Source: [Clostridium] fimetarium (GTDB lineage: Bacteria > Bacillota > Clostridia > Lachnospirales > Lachnospiraceae). From it: DNA of 64,000 nt. The DNA lies in assembly GCF_900111235.1 (NCBI RefSeq), contig NZ_FOJI01000018.1:1-64000 (forward strand), written 5' to 3'. Made by a program: the position numbers and the translations under genes. This document shows positions 8,242-16,998 of the stretch, piece by piece. The notes below the pieces were generated by a model, which worked only from the letters and a program-made list of their open reading frames with translations, searched no databases and was not told the origin of the DNA. The stretch's first letter is position 1, and every line of letters begins with the position of its first letter.

Positions 8242-9090
8242 TTAAGAATTCTTCATTATAATTGATTCGACAACGTCTGATACATCTTCACAGGCATCAC
8301 AACATTTTTCTAAATAATCAAAAGTTTTTGACCAAGTCATAATCTCAATAGGATCAGTACAAGTAGTATGTAAATTTCTAATAGCTCTTGTATAAATTTT
8401 ATCACCGATTTCTTCTAAATTATTAATTCGAATAATATTCTCTATAACATTTTTTGATTTCTTGTAATTATGAAAATCTTCCATAGCTATTTTAAGTGCG
8501 TTACAACAGCTTACAATCGTTTCGCTGAATTCCAATGCTTCGGGGCGAATGGTTTGGATATTGTACATATATAGACGCATCACTACATCTTCAATTGTAT
8601 CTGTAACTGTATCTATTTCTTGTGCGATAGCAGCAATATCTTCACGCTCAATCGGTGTAATGAACTCTTTTACAAGATTGCTCATCATCTGGTGCTTTGC
8701 TAAATCAGCAGAGTGCTCAATTTCATGCATTTGTAACATCTGTGATTCTAATGTTGCTGTATCAAAGTTGGAAAGAATTGAGTGAAGTAATTCTGCAGCC
8801 TGGCAAGAATAGTCAGTAAAGGATACTGTGGCTTCAAAATAATTGTATTTCTTTGATTTCTTATCTTTCTTTTTTGACTTTTTGTTCTTTGAATCTTTTG
8901 AATCATCTGAATCCTTTGCATCCTTTGCATCTTTAGCATCTTTCGCAATTTTAGCATCTTTTGCATCTTTAGCATCTTTAGCAATTTTAGCATCTTTTGC
9001 ATCTTTAGCATCTTTAGCAATTTTAGCATCTTTTGCATCTTTTACATCTTTCGCATCCATTACTTTTTTCTTGTTTTTTTCATCTTTCAT
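8242..9090 (-). CDS. DUF47 (PhoU-like) phosphate transport accessory protein with KDA-repeat N-terminus
   Basis: A 282-residue protein. Residues about 85-280 match the all-helical DUF47/PhoU-like domain found beside PiT transporters, with metal-binding-type acidic motifs (EQMHEIEHSAD-like and EEIGDKIYTRA). The first 80 residues are a low-complexity tail of Lys-Asp-Ala units containing three copies of a 12-residue period (KDAKDAKDAKIA), then Lys/Ser/Asp-rich sequence. Most DUF47 proteins have about 205 residues, so the tail is an addition. The start at 9090 is chosen for the AGGAG eight bases before it; a GTG at 9111 has no such site. It is encoded just after a PiT transporter gene on the same strand and probably regulates that transporter. 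Confidence 0.87.
   Translation of the reverse strand: MKDEKNKKKVMDAKDVKDAKDAKIAKDAKDAKDAKIAKDAKDAKDAKIAKDAKDAKDAKDSDDSKDSKNKKSKKKDKKSKKYNYFEATVSFTDYSCQAAELLHSILSNFDTATLESQMLQMHEIEHSADLAKHQMMSNLVKEFITPIEREDIAAIAQEIDTVTDTIEDVVMRLYMYNIQTIRPEALEFSETIVSCCNALKIAMEDFHNYKKSKNVIENIIRINNLEEIGDKIYTRAIRNLHTTCTDPIEIMTWSKTFDYLEKCCDACEDVSDVVESIIMKNS
8925..9050. repeat. 36 bp tandem repeat inside the DUF47 gene
   Basis: Three near-identical 36 bp units encode KDAKDAKDAKIA on the minus strand, flanked by partial 9 bp KDA units. Such an array can change length by replication slippage while staying in frame. Confidence 0.8.
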
Positions 9091-9114
9091 TACGTTTCTC
9101 CTATTTGTCACTGA

Positions 9115-10167
9115 TTAAAAAATAAATATAAAGAGCTTTGCCATGAGGTAACCAATTAAGCCACAACCTGGAAATGTTAAAATCCATGTTAAAACCATTT
9201 CTTTTACAATGCCCCAGTTTACGTTTGATATACGCTTCGCAGAACCGACACCCATGATTGCAGCTGTCTTTGTATGAGTTGTACTAACTGGGATTCCGCT
9301 TAATGAGGATATCAAAATACATCCTGCACCGGCTAAATCTGCTGAAAATCCTTCATACGTCTCCAACTTTACCATATCCATACCAACTGCTTTAATAATT
9401 CTATATCCTCCAATTGAAGTTCCTAGAGCCATTACGGCTGAACATAGTAACATAAGCCAAATTGGGATATCAAAGTTGTGCACAGAAGAATCATTTTGTG
9501 CAAGAAACAGACCTAACATAAATACGCTCATGAATTTCTGACCGTCTTGCGCACCATGCATAAATGCCATAGCGGCTCCACCACCGATTTGGGCAGGTTT
9601 GAAAAATCTAGTTGTTGTAGCCCTGTCCATATTTTTGCATATGCGTTTTACACATTTGACAGTTATCCAACCCATAAAAAATCCAAGAAAAGTAGATAAC
9701 GCTAGACCGATTATAACTTTCATCCATTCGTGTCCATTAATTCCAGATAAACTGTTTTGTAATGCGATAGCAGCACCAGAAATACCTGCAATTAAGGCAT
9801 GGCTTTCACTTGTTGGAATGCCAAAAGCCCAAGCGGCTGTTGCCCATATTACGATTGCTACCATGGCGGCACATAAGGCAACCAAAGAATTCTTTGGATC
9901 ACCTTGAAAATTAACCATGTTATAAATTGTCATAGCTACTGTTTTATTCACCATTGTCATAATGAATACACCAAGAAAATTGAAAAATGCAGCCATTAAT
10001 ATGGCCGGTTTTGGTGCAATCGCACGAGTAGAAACACATGTCGCAATTGCGTTTGGAGCATCCGTCCAACCATTTACCATAATAACAGCTAAAGTCAAAA
10101 TAACCGTTATTAATAATGCGGGATTTGATACTAATTGTGAAAGAAACTGTGGAAGTGATATTGTCAT
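9115..10167 (-). CDS. Inorganic phosphate transporter, PiT family
   Basis: A polytopic membrane protein of about 350 residues with the two inverted PiT signatures: WTDAPNAIATCVSTRAI in the N-terminal half and MHGAQDGQKFM in the C-terminal half. Family members carry phosphate or metal phosphate in symport with H+ or Na+. ATG at 10167 is preferred, with GGAAAG five bases upstream; a TTG at 10179 is a possible alternative with AAAGGA close to it. It ends 25 bp before the DUF47 gene, the usual PiT accessory partner, so the two form an operon. Confidence 0.92.
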   Translation of the reverse strand: MTISLPQFLSQLVSNPALLITVILTLAVIMVNGWTDAPNAIATCVSTRAIAPKPAILMAAFFNFLGVFIMTMVNKTVAMTIYNMVNFQGDPKNSLVALCAAMVAIVIWATAAWAFGIPTSESHALIAGISGAAIALQNSLSGINGHEWMKVIIGLALSTFLGFFMGWITVKCVKRICKNMDRATTTRFFKPAQIGGGAAMAFMHGAQDGQKFMSVFMLGLFLAQNDSSVHNFDIPIWLMLLCSAVMALGTSIGGYRIIKAVGMDMVKLETYEGFSADLAGAGCILISSLSGIPVSTTHTKTAAIMGVGSAKRISNVNWGIVKEMVLTWILTFPGCGLIGYLMAKLFIFIF

Positions 10168-10427
10168 TGTACTTTCCAATCCTTTTCCTTTTTTGTATTG
10201 AGAAAATATTATCTTCTCTATAATAATGCTATAAAATAGCTTATAGGAATTATGATACTACAGATTACTTGGCCTTGCAATAAAAATATCCACTCTAAGG
10301 TGCCATCTGTCTATGTAATAACCATCAGCATGTCTATTTATCAGTGCTTGAGTATTTAAATATAATCTGATATAATTTGACCCACATGCATTGTTTAAAA
10401 TAAAAAGTTATTTGGGAGACAATACTA

Positions 10428-11660
10428 ATGATCCATAGAATCTATATTAATTATAAAGAGATAATAATGTATACGTTGATAGCTGTATTGATAGGCATAA
10501 TCGTTGGCGCCATTGATGCTGTTTTTGGAGCTACATTGCTCGCAATCACAGACATAAGAGATAATAATGTAATGAAGATAGTGCCATTTCTTCCAATCGC
10601 AGGTGTTGCTATTATGCTTTTGTATAAGAGATTTAGCAAGGAAAGCATTAAAGGGATGACACTTGTGTTTCAAACGGGTCTTGGAGATAATGATAGAATC
10701 CCTAAGTCACTCATTCCATTAGTAATGATTAGTACATGGATTACCCATTTATTTGGCGGAAGTGCTGGACGAGAAGGCGTTGCGGTACAATTAGGTGCTA
10801 CAGTTGCTCATACAATAGGGCGAAAAATGAAAATGCCAAACAACTCAAGAGTTCTTTTAATTGCAGGAATGGCAGCTGGATTTTCAGGACTTTTTCAAAC
10901 CCCGCTTGCAGCAACATTTTTTGCAATGGAAGTACTTGTTGCAGGATCACTTCAGTACGATGCATTGCTTCCCGCTTTGATGGCTTCCTTTGTTGCAAGC
11001 TATACATCACATTTCCTTGGTCTTGAAAAATTTTCGGTAGTGGTTCAAGATAATCTAGATTTCTCACCCACCATGATATTGAAATTAATCGTAGTTGGAA
11101 TCGCATTTGGAATTACAGGCGGCGTATTTGCACATGTTTTAAGTGTTTCTAAGGTATTTTTTGCAAAGATTATAAATGATCCAATGAAAAGAATATTTGC
11201 AATGGGTTGTGTCCTTTCACTTATTTTTCTGGCATTACATCTGGGAAGATATTGTGGTCTTGGAACCAACCTCATCAGTGCAAGTTTTTCCGGTAGAGAA
11301 ATATATATCTATGACTGGATTTTGAAATTTTTATTAACCATATTGACACTTTCAGCAGGATTTCAGGGTGGCGAAATAACTCCGCTTTTTGCCATTGGAT
11401 CAAGCCTTGGAATCGTACTTGCCAATTTGCTTGGAATTCCAATTGAAATTACTGCTGCACTAGGATATGCAGCCGTTTTTGGAAGTGGAACGAATACACT
11501 TCTCGCACCAATACTTATAGGCGCTGAGGTGTTTGGACCGCAGAATATATTATATTTTGCAATTGTATGTTCTTTAGCATATGTGTTTAATGGAAATAAA
11601 ACAATATATACAGCACAAAAGAAGTTTGATTATTTTAGTCATTATGATGGAAGCATGTAA
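10428..11660 (+). CDS. ClC-family chloride/fluoride channel or antiporter
   Basis: A 410-residue membrane protein with about ten hydrophobic helices. It has the ClC signature GSAGREGVAVQ near residues 107-117, which contains the gating glutamate, and the later GGEITPLFAIG (GxFxP-like) segment. The usual first anion motif GSGIP is not evident. The GREG form with V or T is also what I recall for the fluoride-exporting CLC-F branch, so fluoride export is possible but unproven. I see no crcB fluoride riboswitch in the 260 bp upstream. The start follows GGGAG. It is divergent from the PiT gene and ends at a terminator. Confidence 0.85.
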   Translation: MIHRIYINYKEIIMYTLIAVLIGIIVGAIDAVFGATLLAITDIRDNNVMKIVPFLPIAGVAIMLLYKRFSKESIKGMTLVFQTGLGDNDRIPKSLIPLVMISTWITHLFGGSAGREGVAVQLGATVAHTIGRKMKMPNNSRVLLIAGMAAGFSGLFQTPLAATFFAMEVLVAGSLQYDALLPALMASFVASYTSHFLGLEKFSVVVQDNLDFSPTMILKLIVVGIAFGITGGVFAHVLSVSKVFFAKIINDPMKRIFAMGCVLSLIFLALHLGRYCGLGTNLISASFSGREIYIYDWILKFLLTILTLSAGFQGGEITPLFAIGSSLGIVLANLLGIPIEITAALGYAAVFGSGTNTLLAPILIGAEVFGPQNILYFAIVCSLAYVFNGNKTIYTAQKKFDYFSHYDGSM

Positions 11661-11709
11661 ATAAATGATCGTAAGATAAATACAACTTATAAACATAGAA
11701 AAATACTAG

Positions 11710-11744
11710 GCTAACTAGGACTACGCGTCTTAGCTAGCTTTTTT
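11710..11744 (+). terminator. Rho-independent terminator of the ClC gene
   Basis: GCTAACTAGGAC pairs with GTCTTAGCTAGC across a 5 nt loop, with one mismatch and one G-U pair, followed by six T. Confidence 0.85.
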
Positions 11745-11946
11745 ATGTTGATCGAATATATGTAAATAACTGGTAAAATAATTGGTAAACTATTCTGGCG
11801 ATAATTGTCGAAATATGTAGTAGATTTTACAAAAATATGATAAAATCAAATCAACCAAACTAACGCTCGCTAGTCAAACTAAAGTCATTCAATATGAGCT
11901 GATAAAAATCACGATTTGGTTCTGAATAATTAGGAGACTAGAAAAA

Positions 11947-12543
11947 ATGGATACCAAAGCTGAAATTCTGAGTGCAACATTTCAACTATTTGCAGAAAAA
12001 GGTTACAACACAACAATGGCAGATATTGCAAAAAAGGTAGGAATTAAAGTTCCATCTATTTATAGCCATTTTCAAAGTAAAGATGAGATTATCTGTTTAG
12101 TTATGACACAAGAAATTAGAAGTTTCTTTGACAATTTAAACGCTCAAATTAGTATAGTAGATAAGGACGAGCACAACAGTGAAACCAAATTGAAGTCGTT
12201 TTGTTTTTTTATATTTACGTATTTTACGAAACCAGAAAGAATTAGATTTTGGAAAAGCATATCATTGATTTATAATTATGAGCTTAGAGAAAATTGTAGA
12301 CAATTGGTTAAAGAAAATGAAACACAAATAGCTATATTGTTAAAAAACATATTTACAGAAGGTAAAAGGAAAGGCGAAATTAAATATGAGTCTTTAGAGG
12401 GCTCATTATTTTTATTCATAGCAATGATACATGGGGTTTTGGACGCAATATTAGTTTATAATGAAACAGAGTACCTAATATCAGATTTAGATAATTATAA
12501 AAAGAAAATATGGCAGGCATATTGGGATGGAATTAAGGGATAA
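11947..12543 (+). CDS. TetR-family transcriptional regulator
   Basis: A 198-residue protein with an N-terminal helix-turn-helix of the TetR type (residues about 4-50: TKAEILSATFQLFAEKGY, then MADIAKKVGIKVPSIYSHF). The variable helical C-terminal part is the ligand and dimer domain. The start has AGGAG. It is encoded 45 bp before a chemoreceptor gene on the same strand, so it may control that gene or itself in response to a ligand that cannot be deduced. The 200 bp upstream is AT-rich and contains a small partial dyad (CTAACGCTCGCTAGT) that could be an operator. Confidence 0.9.
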   Translation: MDTKAEILSATFQLFAEKGYNTTMADIAKKVGIKVPSIYSHFQSKDEIICLVMTQEIRSFFDNLNAQISIVDKDEHNSETKLKSFCFFIFTYFTKPERIRFWKSISLIYNYELRENCRQLVKENETQIAILLKNIFTEGKRKGEIKYESLEGSLFLFIAMIHGVLDAILVYNETEYLISDLDNYKKKIWQAYWDGIKG

Positions 12544-12588
12544 AAAAATTAATTATAGATGAATATTACATTCAGAAAGGAGTATTTT

Positions 12589-14604
12589 ATGAAATCAATA
12601 AAATTAAGATTGATTGCCACATTTTCAATAATTATACTTGTGGTAACAGGAGCATTAGGAATTATTACAATTAATATTATTAGTAATAATTTGCTAGTAG
12701 ATGCAAATAAGGATTTGAGAGTAACAGCGCAAGAAGAAGCAAAATATGTGGAAGCAAAGACGGATGAACAGATCGCGTATATGGGTGCATTGGCACAGAA
12801 TTCTATTGTTTTTGATCAAAATATTTCGAGTGAACAGCGGGTAGCATTTTTTGAAGCAGAAGCGAAAAGAACCGGATATTTGGCATTTGCAATCGCAGAT
12901 TTGGATGGGAAGAGTGTAAGCCTAGATAAGGCTGGATCGACAACAGACGTTAGTACCAGAGATTATTTTATAAAAGCAAAAAATGGGCAAGCAAATGAAT
13001 CAGATATTCTTATTAGTACAGTAACTCATACACCAGTACTGATTGTTGCAACACCAGTTTATCAAAATGGCAAGGTTGTCTGCATTTTGTATGGCAGAAG
13101 AGATGGAACAGTCTTAAGTGAAATATCAGATAGTATTAAATATGGTCAAACTGGTTATGGCTATATAATTAATACAGCCGGAACCTTTGTTGCATATTCA
13201 AACAGAGAGAATGTAATAAATCAAATAAACATCATTGATAAAGCTGCTCAAAATGATCCGGATTATATACAATTAGCTCCCTTGGTATCACAACATATGG
13301 CAAAGGGTGAGGCCGGAAATGGTGAATATTTATATAAGGATATTCAACGAATTGTAGGATATGCGCCTGTACCTAATACATCATGGGTTGTAGTTGTAGG
13401 AGCTGAAAAATCAGAGATTCTTGGACAGATTAAAGTGGTAAGCGATGTCTTGATTTTAATGATTATTGGAGCCGTACTTATCGGTGGAGTTGTTACGTTC
13501 TTTGTAAGTAGCAATATAGCCAAGCCAATTGTTGCTGTAACAAATGATATAGAAAAACAAGCGGATTTGGATTTTTCAATTGATAAAGATGGGAAGACAG
13601 AAATATATAAAAAGCGAAAAGATGAAATCGGAAAAATGGTTATATCACTTCAGATGATGAAGGATAATGTACGAGACTTTGTTGTTAAAACTTCAGACTC
13701 TGCGCAACAAGTAGCTGCAACATCACAGGAACTTACAGCCACGACAGAGCAGACAGCCACAGCAGCAGAAGAAGTAGCAAGGACAATTCAAGATATCGCA
13801 CAGGGCGCAAGTGACCAAGCAAGAGATACAGAGACAACAGCAGGAAGTGTAGAAGAAATGGGAGAAATGTTAGACCAGGATACTACATTTATGCATGAAC
13901 TCAAAGATGCTGTTCTAGTGATTGACAAAGAAAAAGAAGAAGGCTTTCATATCATTAAAATATTAGTTGCTCAGACAGATAAAAGTAACACTGCATCTAA
14001 CTTAGTATATGAGGCGATTTTAAGCAACAATGAAAGTACGGAGAAAATCGAAAGTGCAAGTTTGATGATTCAAAATATAGCAGATCAAACAAACTTATTA
14101 GCTTTAAACGCTGCAATTGAAGCAGCAAGAGCGGGTGAAGCAGGACGTGGATTTGCAGTTGTTGCCGATGAAATCAGAAAGCTTGCAGAACAGTCAAATA
14201 CTTTTACAAATGATATTAAGTTAGTGATTGATGAGTTAAAACTAAGATCGAATGGCGCAGTTGTGTCGATGGGAGAAGTAAAGGGAATCATTGATTCTCA
14301 GACGCTAAGTGTTAAAGAAACAGAAAGCAAATTTAACGGTATTGCAGGAGCAATTGATTCTATCAAAGAGATTATTGAACAATTAAATGATTCAATGAAA
14401 TTAATGGCAGTTAGTAAGAATAAGATTATAGAATTGACTCAGAATTTATCTGCGATATCAGAAGAAAATGCAGCAGGAACACAAGAAGCTTCCGCATCTA
14501 TGGAAGAACAAAATGCAGCAATTCAAGAAATCGCAAATTCCGCAGAAGGCCTATCCGGTATTGCCCAAGAACTACAGCTACTAATCGGAAAATTCAAAGT
14601 TTGA
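12589..14604 (+). CDS. Methyl-accepting chemotaxis protein with periplasmic-type Cache sensor
   Basis: A 671-residue receptor. A membrane helix (about 6-28) leads to an extracellular double-Cache-like sensor (about 33-275; core [17 protein letters not shown]). A second helix (about 290-312), a HAMP domain and a long coiled-coil signalling domain follow. The conserved hairpin tip [20 protein letters not shown] lies near residue 497. It senses a small extracellular molecule and controls CheA. ATG 12589 is chosen for AAAGGAG eight bases before it; the ATG at 12559 would add ten residues without a site. It follows the TetR gene and ends at a strong terminator. Confidence 0.93.
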   Translation: MKSIKLRLIATFSIIILVVTGALGIITINIISNNLLVDANKDLRVTAQEEAKYVEAKTDEQIAYMGALAQNSIVFDQNISSEQRVAFFEAEAKRTGYLAFAIADLDGKSVSLDKAGSTTDVSTRDYFIKAKNGQANESDILISTVTHTPVLIVATPVYQNGKVVCILYGRRDGTVLSEISDSIKYGQTGYGYIINTAGTFVAYSNRENVINQINIIDKAAQNDPDYIQLAPLVSQHMAKGEAGNGEYLYKDIQRIVGYAPVPNTSWVVVVGAEKSEILGQIKVVSDVLILMIIGAVLIGGVVTFFVSSNIAKPIVAVTNDIEKQADLDFSIDKDGKTEIYKKRKDEIGKMVISLQMMKDNVRDFVVKTSDSAQQVAATSQELTATTEQTATAAEEVARTIQDIAQGASDQARDTETTAGSVEEMGEMLDQDTTFMHELKDAVLVIDKEKEEGFHIIKILVAQTDKSNTASNLVYEAILSNNESTEKIESASLMIQNIADQTNLLALNAAIEAARAGEAGRGFAVVADEIRKLAEQSNTFTNDIKLVIDELKLRSNGAVVSMGEVKGIIDSQTLSVKETESKFNGIAGAIDSIKEIIEQLNDSMKLMAVSKNKIIELTQNLSAISEENAAGTQEASASMEEQNAAIQEIANSAEGLSGIAQELQLLIGKFKV

Positions 14605-14619
14605 TACTAAATTAAATCA

Positions 14620-14672
14620 AAAAGGAGCATCGCCCCATAACGGAAAATCAGTTATGGCGCGATGCTCCTTTT
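14620..14672 (+). terminator. Long rho-independent terminator after the chemoreceptor gene
   Basis: A 13 bp outer stem (AAAAGGAGCATCG / CGATGCTCCTTTT) and a 7 bp inner stem (CCATAAC / GTTATGG) form one extended hairpin. Its AT-rich ends would work in both directions. Confidence 0.85.
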
Positions 14673-14866
14673 AATTATGATATGCGTGTAAAACAATATC
14701 TAAGCCTTTTACGCCCCTTTTTGTAATTATGATTTAAGTGTAAAACGCTATCTAAGCATTTACGCCCCTTTTTGTAATTATGATTTAAGTGTAAAACGCT
14801 ATCTAAGCATTTACGCCCCTTTTTATAATTACAATATCCGTGTAACCCGCTTTAGCAAAGTAACCC
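14673..14866. repeat. 51-52 bp tandem repeat array (3.8 copies)
   Basis: Units start with AATTATGAT at 14673, 14725 and 14776, with a degraded fourth from 14827. Units 2 and 3 are nearly identical; unit 1 has several differences and one extra base. Each unit contains GTGTAAA and TTTACGC, which can pair (with one G-U) around a loop of about 14 nt, and ends in CGCCCCTTTTT. No spacers exist between units, so it is not a CRISPR. The array ends exactly where the inverted-repeat element begins. Confidence 0.85.
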
Positions 14867-15048
14867 GTGAATATTAATTTCTGAATATCCATTTTTCGCA
14901 GACCGGCTGAAAGTAGTGCCCATATTTTGTCAAGACTCAGATAAAAAATGAGCGTAAGCGAGTCTTTTTATCATCCCTGAGGCTTGTAAAAAATATACTA
15001 CTTGAAGGAAAGGCAAGATAAAATGGATATTCAGAAATTAATATTCAC
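14867..15048. repeat. 182 bp structured element with 29 bp perfect terminal inverted repeats, copy 1
   Basis: The ends 14867-14895 and 15020-15048 are perfect inverted repeats beginning GTGAATATTAATTTCTGA. Inside, AAGTAGT (14911) pairs with ACTACTT (14997), ATATTTT (14922) with AAAATAT (14990), and CTCAG with CTGAG. A central GATAAAAA/TTTTTATC hairpin follows. The same element occurs in opposite orientation at 22843-23023. It encodes no protein. It is either a MITE-like mobile element or a repeated structured RNA. Its far end is 27 bp from the stop of the convergent methylase-like gene. Confidence 0.85.
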
Positions 15049-15075
15049 TCACCACCTTCCCTATCACATTTCACC

Positions 15076-16569
15076 CTATCTAATTACAAACAAGAAAGTT
15101 TCCTCTTTATCCATAATTTCAATTTCCTTAATAATCGTAAAGCGATTTTCGCTCGCAAGTTGATTTACATAATTCCTATTATGGGAATACATAATAATTG
15201 TGCCATCCTGAGTAAGAAAGTTTTTGGCGGTATCAAAAAACTTTTTGTATAGTTCATAGATATCTTCCTCGGTTGTACGCCCAATTGCAGAAGGCATATT
15301 AGTAAATATCTCATCAAAAACATATTCATGTGTAAAATCAAAAAAGTCTCGATTAATATAATGGATAATCTGGCCGGCTGCTTCCGTATTAATTTTCGCT
15401 TTGTCAATTGCTTTTCCCAAAATATCGATTCCGTAAGAGGTGTTAGCTTTCACAACCTTTTGACGCTCAATGAGCATAGTTCCGACCCCGCAGAAAGGAT
15501 CAAGAACTCTCGCATTATCAATCATGTAATCTTTTGCTAAGGCAACCAAAAGTGCAGCATTTACAGGCTTGATACTTGAGGAAATACTTTCAATTCTGTA
15601 ACTAAATCGTTCATCTTTTATTGTGTTAAATTTGAGTAATACATTAAAAGTACCGAGCTTATTTTCAATCATCCTAATTTCAAATTCATAGTTAGATGGA
15701 GAATTGAGAAGTTCACGGTTACTTAGTCGCTCTAATTCACTTGAAAACTTCTTCGCAAAAATGCTTTTCTTATCTAAAGGCATTTTGCTCTTTATTTCAA
15801 CTCTAAAGTAAAAAGGAGTAGTGCCAGAATGCGCTTTTTTCAAAACAGTTAGTAAATCTGACTTTGAAATAGTCAAAGCGGCCGGGATTGCATCCATTTC
15901 ACAATTTTTCATTCCCCTAATTGTAAATAGTAATTCGCTATAAGTACGAATCGGTAAAATGTTATATAAATTATTCGTTTTAACTTCAACGCCAGCATTA
16001 AAGCATCTAGCATCACAGCCACTGATTTCCGATAATTGTGCTTCGGTAACATTGGTATGAAGTCTGTTAGTAAGTAAAATACAATCATAGGCTTCATTGA
16101 ATCCACCAAACTTATGAGCTACAATTCCTTCCATATCCACAATTAATTCGGTTAAAGCACGCATTTCTTCTTCCACATGTTTTTTGTTTTCAATCGTAAG
16201 ATCGATTTCGGTTAATTCCATTAGCCTATTTTTGAAATCAGGCAGATAGTCAAAATAGTTAAAAGATTTTAAGGCTGTTAAATAAGCACTTTTAACAAAC
16301 ATTTGAACTTCAGCTTGATATGCATTAAATAATGAAGCACAGAAATCTTCGATTCCCAAATCGCCCATAAGTAAGGCTGCATTCTTGCGAGTCTTAGCAT
16401 CCTCACTATTCAGTAAATCTTTAATGCCGTCAATGAATTTATCATCTTCACCAATCAATTCAAGTAATTCGCTTTTGGGGTTGGTTTCTTTGATCTCCTG
16501 ACGTAATTGGCTTAGGTTTTGTCTGACATCTATTCCATTCATAATATTTTCAAGTAAAGTCTTTATCAT
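15076..16569 (-). CDS. Putative RNA/DNA methyltransferase of the THUMP/UPF0020-like group
   Basis: A 497-residue protein. Residues 1-150 are helical and HEAT-like (EDAKTRKNAALLMGDLG). The middle part resembles a degenerate THUMP/ferredoxin-like region (about 165-330). The C-terminal 160 residues form a SAM-binding Rossmann domain with motif I VLDPFCGVGTMLIE near residue 353. At the catalytic position, where N6- and guanine-N2 methylases have NPPY or DPPY, this protein has TNMPSAIGR (near 424), so the first proline is replaced by methionine. It probably methylates rRNA or tRNA, or has lost activity. GAGGAAAT precedes the ATG. Its leader shares a repeated element with clpX. Confidence 0.75.
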   Translation of the reverse strand: MIKTLLENIMNGIDVRQNLSQLRQEIKETNPKSELLELIGEDDKFIDGIKDLLNSEDAKTRKNAALLMGDLGIEDFCASLFNAYQAEVQMFVKSAYLTALKSFNYFDYLPDFKNRLMELTEIDLTIENKKHVEEEMRALTELIVDMEGIVAHKFGGFNEAYDCILLTNRLHTNVTEAQLSEISGCDARCFNAGVEVKTNNLYNILPIRTYSELLFTIRGMKNCEMDAIPAALTISKSDLLTVLKKAHSGTTPFYFRVEIKSKMPLDKKSIFAKKFSSELERLSNRELLNSPSNYEFEIRMIENKLGTFNVLLKFNTIKDERFSYRIESISSSIKPVNAALLVALAKDYMIDNARVLDPFCGVGTMLIERQKVVKANTSYGIDILGKAIDKAKINTEAAGQIIHYINRDFFDFTHEYVFDEIFTNMPSAIGRTTEEDIYELYKKFFDTAKNFLTQDGTIIMYSHNRNYVNQLASENRFTIIKEIEIMDKEETFLFVIR

Positions 16570-16575
16570 ATTTCC

Positions 16576-16640
16576 TCGTTCCTGCGCATCTTTTATTGAC
16601 TCGCTCTACGAGACAATGCGCATATCTAGTTTGTGCAAAT
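16576..16640 (-). promoter_or_regulatory. Shared 5' leader element, copy A (methylase gene)
   Basis: Read on the minus strand, this leader contains TGCGCATTGTCTCG, then GAGCGAG and CAATAAAAGATGCGCAG, directly before the ribosome binding site. The same sequence lies at the same place before clpX at 29351-29415. A stem forms from TGCGCA/TGCGCA, TTG/CAA and CTCG/CGAG. It may be a common 5' UTR control element. Confidence 0.7.
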
Positions 16641-16950
16641 ATAGTGTTGATAGACACTTATGTCTATTTTTTGCGTTTGTTTGGGTGTTAATATTAGATA
16701 GGTTTATATTGTACACTATTTTGGCATGGTAGTCATATTGTTTTTTTGTGATATAAGTAATGTGAACAAATAACATACAAAAATCGCAAAAAAAATAGGC
16801 GGAATGGTAAAAATTGTTGTATAATGAGAATAAGATTATAAATATCGTAAAATAGTATATAGATAAGAAAATCATTGGTTATATGTAATCACTACACACG
16901 AGAATATGAATAATATATATTATTATATCATTCACATGACTTAGCTTTTG
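16641..16950. other. AT-rich intergenic stretch between divergent genes
   Basis: This divergent intergenic DNA has no recognisable gene. It contains a small dyad (AGTGT-tgatag-ACACT, about 16643-16658). Open frames on the minus strand are AT-rich and lack ribosome binding sites. Confidence 0.5.
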
Positions 16951-16980
16951 CGTCGCAAAATAATGCGATTTACATTCGCA
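16951..16980 (+). promoter_or_regulatory. Leader hairpins before the NYN gene, including shared 22 bp hairpin copy 1
   Basis: TTTTGCGtCGCAAAA forms one short stem. Directly after it, the 22 bp unit starting AATAATGCGATTTA (16959-16980) forms a TGCGA/TCGCA hairpin. A near-identical unit with two differences lies before floA at 35148-35169. Both end 18-20 bp before the start codon. Confidence 0.6.
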
Positions 16981-16998
16981 TAACAGATAGGAGTATAA

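Noticed and set aside
8843-9118. 91-codon plus-strand frame of Phe/Ala/Ser repeats
   Set aside because: It is antisense to the KDA repeats of the DUF47 gene, with no ribosome binding site.
10180-10427. Fluoride riboswitch in front of the ClC gene
   Set aside because: The conserved crcB-motif core and its pseudoknot sequences are not visible on the plus strand.
14673-14866. CRISPR-like tandem repeats
   Set aside because: Units are directly adjacent without unique spacers, unit length is 51-52 bp and no cas genes are near.
16606-16875. 89-codon minus-strand frame upstream of the methylase gene
   Set aside because: Tyr/Phe/Ile-rich translation of AT-rich DNA, no ribosome binding site, and it overlaps the leader shared with clpX.
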